Shown here one piece after another: positions 37,011 to 45,271 of a DNA stretch of 64,000 nucleotides. A program made the position numbers and the translations under genes. Origin of the DNA: Microbacterium neungamense (GTDB taxonomy: Bacteria > Actinomycetota > Actinomycetes > Actinomycetales > Microbacteriaceae). The notes under the pieces are model-generated. The model was not told the DNA's origin. It did no database searches and saw nothing but the letters and a program-made list of their open reading frames with translations. Positions within the stretch are counted from its first letter, which is position 1. The number at the start of each line of letters is the position of its first letter. The stretch lies in NCBI RefSeq assembly GCF_024971095.1, contig NZ_CP069717.1, positions 1,178,001-1,242,000 of the forward strand, given 5' to 3'.

Positions 37011-37864
37011 GCCCACCCCAGCTCATGCAGCTGCGCATCGTCGATGCCGTAGAAGTGCGCGATCTCGTGGACCAGTGTGGTGTGGATCTCGTCCCGCAGC
37101 TCGTCCTCGGTCTCGCACGCGGCCAGATGCGCGCGGCGGTAGACGACGATGCGGTCGGGCAGCTCGCCCATGCCGTACTGGCCGCGCTCGGTGAGGGCCA
37201 GGCCGTCGTAGAGGCCGAACAGCTCCTCGCCGTCCTCGGGGGCGTCCTCGACGACGAACACCACGTTCTCCAGTCCGTCGACCATGTCGTCGGGCAGCCG
37301 GTCGAGCTCCTCGATCACCAGGGCTTCGAAGGCATCCGCGTCCAGCTGCATGCCGCGGGGGAGGGGTCGCTCCATGTGCACCCGCCGGCCGTGCCGATCC
37401 AGGCCCAGACGCGCCTCGGCCGACACCAGCCCGCGGTGGAAGTCGTCGTCGGGGTCGGGATGCTCCTGGAAGCCCGCCGAGGCGTAGAACGGGGCGTTCC
37501 AGGGCACATCGGCGTAGGTGCGCAGTGTCATCCGGGTCGCGCCGCGCGCGGCTGCCTCGTCCATCGCCGCCTCGAGCAGGGCTCGGCCGTGACCGCGGCG
37601 CGTGTGCCCGGGCAGCACGGACAGCTGCTCGAGGTGCGCGGTCTCCTCGTGCTCGATGACGTGCGCGAAGCCGACCGGGGCGCCGGACCCGGTCTCGGCG
37701 ACCACCAGGACGAACCCGCCGTCGTCGAGACGTGCACGTCCCGAGGGCGACGTCCCCCAGTCGAGCGGACCGAACGCCTCCTCGAACAGGGCGTCGGCCG
37801 CGGCTTCGATGCCGGCCAGCGCGGCCAGATCGGCCTCGGTCGCGGGGCGGACGTGGGAGGGCAT
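37007..37864 (-). CDS. GNAT acetyltransferase fused to a DUF1025-type metallopeptidase
   Basis: 285 residues, two domains. Residues 1 to about 160 are a GNAT fold (VRPATEADLAALAGIE at the start, and the acetyl-CoA loop in LSVLPGHTRRGHGRALLEA). About 175-285 match the minimal zincin family (PF06262-like): FEALVIEELDRLPDDMVDGLENVVFVV, LFGLYDGLALTERG, LPDRIVVYRRAHL and the HExxH at 266-270 in TTLVHEIAHFYGIDD. The zincin normally stands alone at about 120 residues. It is translationally coupled to clpS. The fusion's substrate is unknown; N-terminal acetylation and N-degron handling make an appealing but untested link. ATG at 37864 fits TAGCAT six bases upstream. Confidence 0.88.
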   Translation of the reverse strand: MPSHVRPATEADLAALAGIEAAADALFEEAFGPLDWGTSPSGRARLDDGGFVLVVAETGSGAPVGFAHVIEHEETAHLEQLSVLPGHTRRGHGRALLEAAMDEAAARGATRMTLRTYADVPWNAPFYASAGFQEHPDPDDDFHRGLVSAEARLGLDRHGRRVHMERPLPRGMQLDADAFEALVIEELDRLPDDMVDGLENVVFVVEDAPEDGEELFGLYDGLALTERGQYGMGELPDRIVVYRRAHLAACETEDELRDEIHTTLVHEIAHFYGIDDAQLHELGWA

Positions 37865-37870
37865 GTCTCG

Positions 37871-37876
37871 ATGCTA
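37871..37876 (-). promoter_or_regulatory. -10 of the GNAT-metallopeptidase-clpS operon (TAGCAT)
   Basis: Minus-strand TAGCAT, six bases before ATG at 37864. Confidence 0.65.
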
Positions 37877-37919
37877 TCGAGCCGAGCGGGAGCGGTGCGG
37901 GCATGCGGCACCGAAGAGC

Positions 37920-37953
37920 GGAAGCCCGGTGACCTTCTGATCACCGGGCTTCC
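37920..37953 (-). terminator. Terminator after tRNA-His
   Basis: 13-bp perfect stem (GGAAGCCCGGTGA / TCACCGGGCTTCC) with an 8-base loop, followed on the minus strand by a GCTCTT tail. Confidence 0.85.
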
Positions 37954-37956
37954 GAG

Positions 37957-38033
37957 TGGGGTGAGTAACGGGGCTTGAACCCGCGACCTCCTGGACCACA
38001 ACCAGGCGCTCTACCAACTGAGCTATACCCACC
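37957..38033 (-). tRNA. tRNA-His (GTG)
   Basis: Cloverleaf on the minus strand: acceptor GTGGGTA/TACTCAC, anticodon loop with GTG inside CTGGTTGTGGTCCAG, T arm GGGTTCAAGCCCC. An extra G before position 1 pairs with C73, as tRNA-His requires, and CCA is encoded. Confidence 0.95.
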
Positions 38034-38062
38034 ATGCGCCCGCTTCCGCAGGCAACCAGAAG

Positions 38063-38068
38063 AGTCTA
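38063..38068 (-). promoter_or_regulatory. -10 of tRNA-His (TAGACT)
   Basis: Minus-strand TAGACT directly after the orn stop codon, 29 bases before the tRNA. Confidence 0.55.
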
Positions 38069-38695
38069 TTACACGTTTGAGGTGAACTCCGACACCGTGC
38101 GCGCGGCGATGTCGCGCGCGTCGTCGCTGGACGGTCCCGGCTCGGTCACGAACACCGCCTGGCGGTAGTACTGGAGCTCGCGGATCGACTCGAGGATGTC
38201 GGCCAGGGCGCGGTGCCCGCCGTCCTTGGCCGGCGCCTGGAAGAACACGCGCGGGTACCAGCGGCGGGAGAGCTCCTTGATGCTCGAGACGTCCACGTTG
38301 CGGTAGTGCAGGTACTGGTCGATCCGCGGCATGTACTTGGCGAGGAACATCCGGTCGGTGCCGATCGTGTTCCCGGCCAGCGGCGCCTTGCGCTCGAGCG
38401 GGACGAAGCGCTTGATGTACTCGAGCGTGCGCTCCTCGGCCTCGGCGATGGAGACGCCGTGCGGGATCTCGTCGAGAAGCCCGGACGTGCGGTGCATCTC
38501 GGTGACGAACTCGTTCATGTGCGCCAGTGCCGCGTCGCTCGGCTTGATCACGACCTGGAAGCCCGGATCGAGCGGGCGCAGTTCGAAGTCCGTGACGACC
38601 ACCGCGATCTCGACCAGCTCGTCGACGGCGAGGTCGAGGCCGGTCATCTCGCAGTCGATCCAGACCAGGCGGTCGTTCTCGGAGGCAGAAACCAT
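38069..38695 (-). CDS. orn: Oligoribonuclease
   Basis: 208 residues. A 3'-to-5' exonuclease for dinucleotides and other short RNAs, including pGpG. DEDDh motifs: WIDCEMTGLD (Asp and Glu), then LAGNTIGTDRMFL with Asp, and GGHRALADI with His and Asp. The start is ATG at 38695, six bases after TAGGAT; the in-frame GTG at 38701 directly abuts that hexamer and is unlikely. The stop is followed by tRNA-His. Confidence 0.96.
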   Translation of the reverse strand: MVSASENDRLVWIDCEMTGLDLAVDELVEIAVVVTDFELRPLDPGFQVVIKPSDAALAHMNEFVTEMHRTSGLLDEIPHGVSIAEAEERTLEYIKRFVPLERKAPLAGNTIGTDRMFLAKYMPRIDQYLHYRNVDVSSIKELSRRWYPRVFFQAPAKDGGHRALADILESIRELQYYRQAVFVTEPGPSSDDARDIAARTVSEFTSNV

Positions 38696-38701
38696 GCTCA
38701 C

Positions 38702-38707
38702 ATCCTA
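38702..38707 (-). promoter_or_regulatory. -10 of orn (TAGGAT)
   Basis: Minus-strand TAGGAT, six bases before ATG at 38695. Confidence 0.7.
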
Positions 38708-38738
38708 GTGATGGCGGGCGAAGCTCCATCGTGCGCGG

Positions 38739-38744
38739 TAGCCT
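38739..38744 (+). promoter_or_regulatory. -10 of tRNA-Arg (TAGCCT)
   Basis: TAGCCT lies ten bases before the tRNA-Arg 5' end. Confidence 0.55.
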
Positions 38745-38754
38745 TGGGGATACC

Positions 38755-38827
38755 GCCTCCTTAGCTCAGTGGACAGAGCGACAGCCTTCTAATCTGTTGG
38801 TCGCAGGTTCGAATCCTGCAGGGGGCA
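38755..38827 (+). tRNA. tRNA-Arg (TCT)
   Basis: Acceptor GCCTCCT/AGGGGGC, D arm TAGCTCAGTGGACAGAGC, anticodon TCT in CCTTCTAATC, T arm CGCAGGTTCGAATCCTGCA, discriminator A. CCA is not encoded (CGC follows). Confidence 0.95.
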
Positions 38828-38869
38828 CGCCTGGTGGCCGACGAGCCCGAGGTCGGCGTTCGCCGTTCT

Positions 38870-39130
38870 TCAGTACCGCAGCGCCGCGACCGCATCGTCC
38901 GCCTGCCAGAACTCGCCGACGAGCCGGAACGTTCCGGAGGCCAGATGCAGCCGCTCGGCACGGTAGCGGATGCCGAGCGGATCGGCCACGACCCGCAGGT
39001 GGCCGCGGATGCTGCCGCGCTCGTCGACCACGCGCCAGAGATGGTCGGCCGCGCGCTCCAGGTGCTCGGGACCGCGCAGCGCCGGGGTCTCCCACAGCAT
39101 CGAAGGCAGGTTCTCGATCAGGGTGTTCAT
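38870..39130 (-). CDS. Small soluble protein of unknown function
   Basis: 86 residues from the ATG at 39130 (GGAAAGGAGA site). MNTLIENLPSMLW, then alternating hydrophobic and charged segments, ending GEFWQADDAVAALRY. No family recognised. No signal peptide or membrane segment. Likely a stand-alone gene with TATGTT about 23 bases upstream. Confidence 0.7.
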   Translation of the reverse strand: MNTLIENLPSMLWETPALRGPEHLERAADHLWRVVDERGSIRGHLRVVADPLGIRYRAERLHLASGTFRLVGEFWQADDAVAALRY

Positions 39131-39152
39131 GTCGTCTCCTTTCCGTGCTTCG

Positions 39153-39158
39153 AACATA
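39153..39158 (-). promoter_or_regulatory. -10 (TATGTT) of the small protein at 38870
   Basis: Minus-strand TATGTT; the leader holds the GGAAAGGAGA site before ATG at 39130. Confidence 0.45.
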
Positions 39159-39213
39159 AGGACGACCACCGACATCGGCTCCCGGGCGATGTGCACCCGC
39201 CGCGCGGCATCCC

Positions 39214-39219
39214 TACACT
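39214..39219 (+). promoter_or_regulatory. -10 of the LysE gene (TACACT)
   Basis: TACACT; GTG at 39226 is six bases downstream, while the GTG at 39220 abuts it. Confidence 0.65.
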
Positions 39220-39225
39220 GTGCTG

Positions 39226-39852
39226 GTGACGTGGACGATCTGGCTCTCGCTGCTCGCCGCGTGCATCGTCATCAGCCTCACCCCGGGCGCGGGCGCCATC
39301 AACACGATGACCAACGCGCTCAACGAGGGCTGGCGGCGCTCGATCTGGGGAGTGCTCGGCCAGCAGGCCGCGCTCGTCGTGCACATCGCGATCGTCGCGG
39401 CCGGAGTCGGGCTGCTCGTCTCGCAGTCGCCCGTGCTGTTCGAGACGATCCGCTATCTCGGCGCCGCGTACCTGGTCTACCTCGGCATCCGGCTGATCCT
39501 CGCCCGTCCACAGGCCGAAGACGCCTCGGAGCCCGCGGCACGGCGGCGCGAGGGGCGCTGGTCGATGTTCCGCCGCGGCTTCTGGGTCAACATCCTGAAC
39601 CCGAAGGCGATCGTGTTCTTCCTTGCCTTCGTGCCGCAGTTCGTGCGGCTCGACCGCGATCCGCTGCCGCAGTACCTGATCCTCGTCGCGACGGTCGTGG
39701 CGGTGGACGTGCTGGTGATGTGGTTCTTCTTCGCGGTGGCGGCGCGGCCGTTCCGCCGGCTCACCGGCAGCATCCGCGGGCAGCGCATCCTGAACGCCGT
39801 GTTCGGCGGGCTGTTCATCGCCGTGGCCGCGCTGCTGCTCTTGGTGCACTGA
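39226..39852 (+). CDS. LysE/RhtB family amino-acid exporter
   Basis: 208 residues with about five or six membrane helices. The LysE signature region TPGAGAINTMTNALNEGWRRS is near the start, with a second conserved region FWVNILNPKAIVFFLAF. Exports amino acids or related metabolites; the substrate cannot be assigned. GTG at 39226 chosen by the promoter spacing. Confidence 0.92.
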   Translation: MTWTIWLSLLAACIVISLTPGAGAINTMTNALNEGWRRSIWGVLGQQAALVVHIAIVAAGVGLLVSQSPVLFETIRYLGAAYLVYLGIRLILARPQAEDASEPAARRREGRWSMFRRGFWVNILNPKAIVFFLAFVPQFVRLDRDPLPQYLILVATVVAVDVLVMWFFFAVAARPFRRLTGSIRGQRILNAVFGGLFIAVAALLLLVH

Positions 39853-39929
39853 GCTGCTCACGGTGCACCGAGGCCGTCGTGAGGTGCGCGCACGCGCCGT
39901 GACGCACGCCCCGGCCGACACGGAGGGTG

Positions 39930-39935
39930 TAGCGT
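39930..39935 (+). promoter_or_regulatory. -10 of msrA (TAGCGT)
   Basis: TAGCGT lies 24 bases before the ATG; the leader holds AAGGAG. Confidence 0.5.
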
Positions 39936-39959
39936 GGTAGCGACGACAAGGAGATCGAC

Positions 39960-40487
39960 ATGGCGAAGAAGACGTTCGTGCTCGCCGGCGGCTGCTTCTG
40001 GTGTCTCGACGCCGCCTACCGCCCGTTGCGCGGGGTGGAGACGGTGGTGTCCGGCTACACCGGCGGCACCACACCCCACCCCAGCTACGAGCAGGTGTGC
40101 ACCGGCACGACCGGTCACGCCGAGGCGGTGGCGGTGACCTTCGATCCGGACGTGATCCCCGAGGATGTGATCCTCGACGCGTTCTTCACGATGCACGATC
40201 CGCGCCAGCTCAACCGTCAGGGCAACGACATCGGCACGCAGTACCGCAGCGCCATGTTCCCCGCCGACGACGAGCAGCGCGCCCTGTTCCAGAAGGCCCG
40301 CGACCGCGCCGCCACGTACTGGGACGGCGAGCCGGTCACCACGATGGAGCCGCTCGGCGAGTTCTACCCGGCGGAGGAGTACCACCAGGACTTCTTCGCG
40401 AAGAACCCGACCCAGGGCTACTGCAACGCCGTCGCGGTGCCGAAGGTCAACAAGGTGCGCGCTCGGTTCGCCGAGTACGTCGCCTGA
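39960..40487 (+). CDS. msrA: Peptide methionine sulfoxide reductase MsrA
   Basis: 175 residues. It reduces the S-sulfoxide of methionine. Catalytic Cys is in GGCFWCLDAAY (about 12), SGYTGG and GHAEAV are present. Resolving-cysteine candidates lie at the C-terminal GYCNAV. CAAGGAG precedes the ATG. Single gene; the following gene has its own start. Confidence 0.96.
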   Translation: MAKKTFVLAGGCFWCLDAAYRPLRGVETVVSGYTGGTTPHPSYEQVCTGTTGHAEAVAVTFDPDVIPEDVILDAFFTMHDPRQLNRQGNDIGTQYRSAMFPADDEQRALFQKARDRAATYWDGEPVTTMEPLGEFYPAEEYHQDFFAKNPTQGYCNAVAVPKVNKVRARFAEYVA

Positions 40488-40619
40488 GTCGTTCCTCCTC
40501 CACAGCGGGCGGATCCCGCGGGTTCTCCACCGGCACCGGCTTCCAGCCTGATGCCGGCGTCCGCGCCGGAGCACGCTGTAGTGATCCGGGCGCGGACCCG
40601 GCACGACAGGAGGACGAAC

Positions 40620-41186
40620 ATGAGCGACACGGTGACCATCCGCGGCAACATCGGCGGAGATCCGGTCAGGAGCGTGACGGCGAACGGCGACGCCGTGGTC
40701 CACTTCCGGGTGGCCACGACATCCCGTTATCGCGACCGCCGCACCGGCGAGTGGGTGGAGAAGGAGCCGAACTGGTACTCGGTCTCTGCGTTCCGCCAGC
40801 TGGCCGAGCACGCCAAGGCCTCGCTGCGCAGCGGTGATGCGGTGATCATCACCGGCACGCTGCAGCTCAAGGAGTGGGACAGCAACGGCCGGAAGGGGTA
40901 CGCGGCGGACATCGTCGCGGATGCGATCGGGCACGATCTGCGGTGGGGGACCAGTGCGTTCCTGCGCGCCCGGCGGGCAGCGCCGCAGGCGACCGAGGTC
41001 GCGGTGCCGCCGACCACCATGCCCGCTCCGGCGGTCGCCGCGCCCTCGGCCCCCCAGAGCTGGGCCCCCGCCGGCGAGCCGGTCGCGGGCGGCGCGGCGG
41101 AGGAGGACGCGGACAGCGACCAGGAGCTGTGGGACGACGCCGGGCTGGCGCGGGTGGAGGAGGAACCTGCCGAGGCGTACGCCTAG
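40620..41186 (+). CDS. ssb: Single-stranded DNA-binding protein
   Basis: 188 residues; the OB fold (about 1-110) with ITIRGNIGGDPV-type start, FRVATTSRYRDRRTGEWVEKEPNWYSV and SGDAVIITGTL. A Pro/Ala-rich linker follows, with a short acidic end, but there is no classical DDDIPF tip. It is probably a secondary SSB rather than the main replication one (usually beside rpsF/rplI). AGGAGG before ATG. Confidence 0.9.
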   Translation: MSDTVTIRGNIGGDPVRSVTANGDAVVHFRVATTSRYRDRRTGEWVEKEPNWYSVSAFRQLAEHAKASLRSGDAVIITGTLQLKEWDSNGRKGYAADIVADAIGHDLRWGTSAFLRARRAAPQATEVAVPPTTMPAPAVAAPSAPQSWAPAGEPVAGGAAEEDADSDQELWDDAGLARVEEEPAEAYA

Positions 41187-41335
41187 CCCCGGGCCCCGAC
41201 GGCCGCTGGTGCGAGCGATGCCCGCGGTTGCGGCGGCGGGGGATGCGGGCGGTGGCGGTGGGAGGGCCCGGGGTGGTGGCGCGAAGGGGCGTGGTCTGCG
41301 GCGGCGGGCGGATGCCGGACGCCTAGACTACGGGC
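41187..41335 (+). other. Gap between the ssb-like gene and the lipoprotein gene
   Basis: 149 bases, G-rich on the plus strand. No gene or terminator I can support; the -10 TAGACT of the next gene is at its 3' end (41324-41329). Confidence 0.6.
41324..41329 (+). promoter_or_regulatory. -10 of the lipoprotein gene (TAGACT)
   Basis: TAGACT then ACGGGC then GTG at 41336: the six-base leaderless layout. Confidence 0.75.
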
Positions 41336-41896
41336 GTGCCCCCTGGATCGTCCGCCGCCGCACCCCGCAGCGTCCGCCCGTGGCGGTACGGGGCGGTGCT
41401 CGCGCTCCTGCTGGCGCTGACCGGGTGCGGGCAGCCGGCTCCGGATGCCCGGGACACGGCGGCCCCGACCGCCGGGGCGTCGTCGGTCCCGCCCGGGTCG
41501 AGCGCTCCTCCCGGGGAGACGACCGGCCCCGGTGCCGCACCGCCGCCCGCGGCGGAGCCGCCGGTGCTGCATCCGGAGGGGACCGCGGCGGACAATCTGC
41601 CGCTGTTCGCGCACGTCACCGCCGGCGTGTGGGCGTCGGAGGATCGTGCGCGGGGCGGGGCGTACATCGACGCGCTCGTCGCCGCGGGGTTCGACAAGGC
41701 ACGGATGCAGGTGACGGAGGACGAGTCCACGGTCGGCAATCCGGCCGAGAGCCTGCAGTTCTCGGTCGCGTGGCACGACGGCCAGTGCCTGATCGGTCAG
41801 GTGGGGCCGTCCACGGGCGACCCGGTGACCGCGGTGATGCCGCAGCTCGGCGACGGGCGGTGCCTCATCGGCCGGACCCGGCCGATCGACTGGTGA
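41336..41896 (+). CDS. Lipoprotein with small conserved C-terminal domain
   Basis: 186 residues. Signal peptide (YGAVLALLLALTGC) with lipobox Cys at about 27, then a Pro/Ala/Ser linker to about 75, and a folded C-terminal domain with AGVWASEDRARGGAYIDALVAAGF, VGNPAESLQFSVAWHDGQCLIGQV and GDGRCLIGRT. Two cysteines in this domain may form a disulfide. I recall a domain of unknown function with this pattern in Microbacteriaceae but cannot name it with certainty. It is outside the membrane. Confidence 0.8.
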   Translation: MPPGSSAAAPRSVRPWRYGAVLALLLALTGCGQPAPDARDTAAPTAGASSVPPGSSAPPGETTGPGAAPPPAAEPPVLHPEGTAADNLPLFAHVTAGVWASEDRARGGAYIDALVAAGFDKARMQVTEDESTVGNPAESLQFSVAWHDGQCLIGQVGPSTGDPVTAVMPQLGDGRCLIGRTRPIDW

Positions 41897-42007
41897 TCCG
41901 GGCCGCCCGGAAAGGCCGGGCCGCCTCCGAGCCTGCCCACCGGCCGGACGCCCGCCCACGGCCCCGCCGACGCGTCATGCGGGACCGGGGATGTGACGGC
42001 ATCTCGG

Positions 42008-42013
42008 TAGTCT
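42008..42013 (+). promoter_or_regulatory. -10 of the BASS transporter (TAGTCT)
   Basis: TAGTCT, six bases, GTG at 42020. Confidence 0.7.
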
Positions 42014-42019
42014 GTCCGG

Positions 42020-43015
42020 GTGGACACCGACGCATCCACCCTTCCGCCTGAGACCACCGCAGCCCGCATCGGCCGGATCGCCGGAGCCTGGTTCCCGCTG
42101 ATCGTGCTCGCGGCGGGGGCGATCGCCGTGTTCGTCCCGGGGCCGTTCCTGGTCCTCGGACCGTGGATCACGCCCCTGCTGATGATCATCATGCTCGGCA
42201 TGGGGATGACCCTGCGGGCGTCCGACTTCGCGATCGTCGCCCGCCGACCCGTCGCGCTCCTCATCGGGGTGCTCGCGCAGTACATCGTCATGCCCACGAC
42301 CGGCTGGCTGCTGGTCACGCTCCTGCAGCTGGACCCGGCGATCGCCGTCGGTGTGATCCTCGTCGCATCCGCGCCGGGCGGCACGGCCTCGAACGTGATG
42401 ACCTATCTCGCCAAGGGCGACGTCGCCCTGTCCGTCGCGATGACCACCGTCTCGACGCTCCTCGCGCCGATCCTCACACCGCTACTGGTCCTCTTCCTCG
42501 CCGGGTCCTACCTGCCGGTAGACGCGGCCGGCCTGTTCCTCTCCATCGTGCAGATCGTGCTGATCCCGATCGCGGTCGGCCTGCTGCTGCGCCGCTTCCT
42601 GCCCCGCCTCGTGGACGTGCTCGTCGAGTGGATGCCGCTGGTGTCGGTCGTCGGCATCACGCTCGTCGTCCTCGCCGTGGTCGCCGGCAGCGCCGCCACG
42701 ATCCTCGCCTCCGGTCTGCTGATCTTCGCGGTCGTCATCGCCCTCAACGGCGTCGGGCTGCTCCTCGGCTACGGAGCCGCCCGCCTCGCAGGCCTCGACG
42801 AGGCCTCGCGGCGCGCTGTGAGCATCGAGGTCGGCATGCAGAACTCCGGGCTGGCAGCGGGACTCGCGCGCACCCACTTCACCCCGGAGGCGGCGCTGCC
42901 GGCGGCGATCTTCTCGGTCTGGCACAACGTCTCCGGCTCTCTGCTCGCCGGGTTCTGGTCGCGCCGGGTGCCGGCGGACGCTCGCCGCGCCGCCGCCGCG
43001 CGCGGCGCCGGCTGA
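42020..43015 (+). CDS. Bile acid:sodium symporter (BASS) family protein
   Basis: 331 residues, about nine to ten membrane helices. Signatures: LIIIMLGMGMTLRASDFAIVARRPVAL-type, QYIVMPTTGW, ASAPGGTASNVMTYLAKGDVALSVAMT and the second half EVGMQNSGLAAGLA. Bacterial BASS members carry organic acids, pantoate or similar; arsenite carriers (ACR3) are a related branch and no ars genes are near. The substrate is open. Confidence 0.92.
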   Translation: MDTDASTLPPETTAARIGRIAGAWFPLIVLAAGAIAVFVPGPFLVLGPWITPLLMIIMLGMGMTLRASDFAIVARRPVALLIGVLAQYIVMPTTGWLLVTLLQLDPAIAVGVILVASAPGGTASNVMTYLAKGDVALSVAMTTVSTLLAPILTPLLVLFLAGSYLPVDAAGLFLSIVQIVLIPIAVGLLLRRFLPRLVDVLVEWMPLVSVVGITLVVLAVVAGSAATILASGLLIFAVVIALNGVGLLLGYGAARLAGLDEASRRAVSIEVGMQNSGLAAGLARTHFTPEAALPAAIFSVWHNVSGSLLAGFWSRRVPADARRAAAARGAG

Positions 43016-43053
43016 CGCCGACCCCTCGGCCCGCCTCCGTCCGCGCCACCCGT

Positions 43054-43059
43054 TAGGCT
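43054..43059 (+). promoter_or_regulatory. -10 of ettA (TAGGCT)
   Basis: TAGGCT is 57 bases before the start; a leader with AGAAGGAG follows. Confidence 0.55.
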
Positions 43060-43116
43060 GGAGAGTCGGGCCCGCCGCCCGATCCGCATGCCCGCCGACA
43101 GAAGGAGCGCTGCTTC

Positions 43117-44796
43117 GTGGCCGAGTACATCTATTCCATGGTCCGAGCCCGCAAGGCCGTGGGCGACAAGGTCATCCTCGACGACGTCACCATGTCGTTC
43201 CTGCCCGGCGCGAAGATCGGCATGGTCGGCCCGAACGGCGCCGGCAAGTCGACGATCCTGAAGATCATGGCCGGACTCGACCAGCCCTCCAACGGCGAGG
43301 CCAAGCTCACGCCGGGCTACAGCGTCGGCATCCTCATGCAGGAGCCCGAGCTGGACGAGTCGAAGACCGTGCTGGAGAACATCCAGGAGGGCGTGGCGAT
43401 CAAGGCGAAGGTCGACCGGTTCAACGAGATCTCCGCACTGATGGCCGACCCGGACGCCGACTTCGACGCCCTGCTCGCCGAGATGGGCGTGCTGCAGGAG
43501 GAGATCGACGCGGCGGACGGCTGGGACCTCGACTCGCAGCTCGAGCAGGCCATGGACGCGCTGCGCACCCCGCCCGCCGACGCCCCGGTGGGCCCGCTCT
43601 CCGGCGGTGAGAAGCGCCGCGTGGCGCTGGCCAAGCTGCTGCTGCAGAAGCCCGACCTGCTGCTGCTCGACGAGCCCACGAACCACCTCGACGCAGAGAG
43701 CGTGCTCTGGCTCGAGCAGCACCTGCAGTCCTACAAGGGCGCCGTGATCGCGATCACCCACGACCGGTACTTCCTGGACAACGTGGCGGAGTGGATCGCG
43801 GAGGTCGACCGCGGGCGGCTGATCGGGTACGAGGGCAACTACTCGACGTACCTGGAGAAGAAGGCCGAGCGCCTCGACATCCAAGGCAAGAAGGACGCCA
43901 AGCTCGCCAAGCGCCTGAAGGACGAGCTGGAGTGGGTCCGCTCCAGCGCCAAGGGCCGCCAGACCAAGTCGAAGGCCCGTCTGGCCCGCTACGAGGAGAT
44001 GGCGGCCGAGGCGGAGCGCACCCGCAAGCTCGACTTCGAGGAGATCCAGATCCCGCCGGGGCCGCGCCTGGGCACCGTCGTGATCGAGGCGAAGAACCTG
44101 CAGAAGGGCTTCGGCGACCGCACCCTCATCGACGGCCTCAGCTTCAGCCTGCCGCCGAACGGCATCGTCGGCGTGATCGGTCCGAACGGCGTCGGCAAGA
44201 CCACGCTGTTCAAGACCATCGTCGGTCTGGAGCCCCTCGACGGCGGCGACCTGAAGATCGGCGAGACGGTCAAGATCAGCTACGTCGACCAGTCCCGGGC
44301 GAACATCGACCCGGAGAAGACCCTGTGGGAGGTCGTCTCCGATGGGCTGGACATCATCACCGTCGGCAAGACCGAGATCCCGTCCCGCGCCTACGTGTCG
44401 AAGTTCGGGTTCAAGGGCCCGGACCAGCAGAAGAAGGCGGGCGTGCTCTCCGGCGGTGAGCGCAACCGCCTCAACCTCGCGCTCACCCTGAAGGAGGGCG
44501 GCAACCTGCTGCTCCTCGACGAGCCGACCAACGACCTCGACGTGGAGACCCTGAGCTCGCTCGAGAACGCGCTCCTCGAGTTCCCCGGGTGCGCGGTGGT
44601 CATCACCCACGACCGGTGGTTCCTCGACCGCATCGCCACGCACATCCTCGCCTACGAGGGCACGGACGAGAACCCGGCGCAGTGGTACTGGTTCGAGGGC
44701 AACTTCGAGTCGTACGAGCGGAACAAGATCGAGCGTCTCGGCCCGGAGGCCGCCCGCCCGCACCGCACGACGCACCGCAAGCTCACCCGTGACTGA
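43117..44796 (+). CDS. ettA: Energy-dependent translational throttle protein EttA (ABC-F)
   Basis: 559 residues, two ABC domains without membrane segments. It binds the ribosomal E site and gates the first elongation cycle by ATP/ADP ratio. Walker A motifs GPNGAGKST (about 40) and GPNGVGKTT (about 357), signature SGGEKRRVALA and SGGERNRLNLA, and the interdomain linker SSAKGRQTKSKARLARYEEM are present, which fits EttA rather than drug-resistance ABC-F. GTG start with AGAAGGAG. The downstream thioesterase overlaps by eight bases. Confidence 0.97.
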   Translation: MAEYIYSMVRARKAVGDKVILDDVTMSFLPGAKIGMVGPNGAGKSTILKIMAGLDQPSNGEAKLTPGYSVGILMQEPELDESKTVLENIQEGVAIKAKVDRFNEISALMADPDADFDALLAEMGVLQEEIDAADGWDLDSQLEQAMDALRTPPADAPVGPLSGGEKRRVALAKLLLQKPDLLLLDEPTNHLDAESVLWLEQHLQSYKGAVIAITHDRYFLDNVAEWIAEVDRGRLIGYEGNYSTYLEKKAERLDIQGKKDAKLAKRLKDELEWVRSSAKGRQTKSKARLARYEEMAAEAERTRKLDFEEIQIPPGPRLGTVVIEAKNLQKGFGDRTLIDGLSFSLPPNGIVGVIGPNGVGKTTLFKTIVGLEPLDGGDLKIGETVKISYVDQSRANIDPEKTLWEVVSDGLDIITVGKTEIPSRAYVSKFGFKGPDQQKKAGVLSGGERNRLNLALTLKEGGNLLLLDEPTNDLDVETLSSLENALLEFPGCAVVITHDRWFLDRIATHILAYEGTDENPAQWYWFEGNFESYERNKIERLGPEAARPHRTTHRKLTRD

Positions 44797-45265
44797 CCGG
44801 AAGCTGCACATCCCGATCCAGCTGCGCTGGGGCGACCTCGACGCGTTCAACCACGTCAACAACACCTCCATGCTGAAGCTGCTGGAGGAGGCCCGCGTGC
44901 GCGCCTTCTGGAAGGCCGCGCCGGGGGAGGAGGCGCCCCCGACCGCGCTCCTCGACTCCGGCATCGAGCAGGGCGTCCTCACGCTCATCGCGCGGCAGGA
45001 GATCGAGTACCTCGCGCCGGTGCCCTACCAGCGCCGCCCGCTCGAGGTGCAGATGTGGTTCGGCAAGCTCGGCGGCTCCAGCGTCGAGGTCTGCTACGAG
45101 GTGTACAACCATCCCGAGAGCGACGGACGGATGCTGTACGCCCGCTCCACCGCGGTCATCGTCCTCGTCGACGCGGCGACCGGCCGGCCGACCCGGATCA
45201 CCCCGGAACTGCGGGCCGCGTGGGAGCCGTACCTCGGCGACCCGATCGAGTACAACCGGCGCTGA
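44789..45265 (+). CDS. Acyl-CoA thioesterase (4HBT, YbgC/FadM-like)
   Basis: 158 residues. Hotdog-fold thioesterase: LRWGDLDAFNHVNNTSMLKLLEEARV carries the WGDxDxxxHVNN active-site pattern with a catalytic Asp. GTG at 44789 overlaps the ettA tail, so translation is coupled; no functional connection is known. Substrate probably a short or medium acyl-CoA. Confidence 0.9.
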   Translation: MTDRKLHIPIQLRWGDLDAFNHVNNTSMLKLLEEARVRAFWKAAPGEEAPPTALLDSGIEQGVLTLIARQEIEYLAPVPYQRRPLEVQMWFGKLGGSSVEVCYEVYNHPESDGRMLYARSTAVIVLVDAATGRPTRITPELRAAWEPYLGDPIEYNRR

Positions 45266-45271
45266 ACCGGC

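Noticed and set aside
38701..38701. GTG start for orn
   Set aside because: It abuts the TAGGAT hexamer directly; ATG at 38695 has the six-base spacing found for other genes.
42769..44988. 739-residue open frame antisense to the ettA region
   Set aside because: Shadow of ettA and its flanks; ABC-F motifs are clear on the plus strand.
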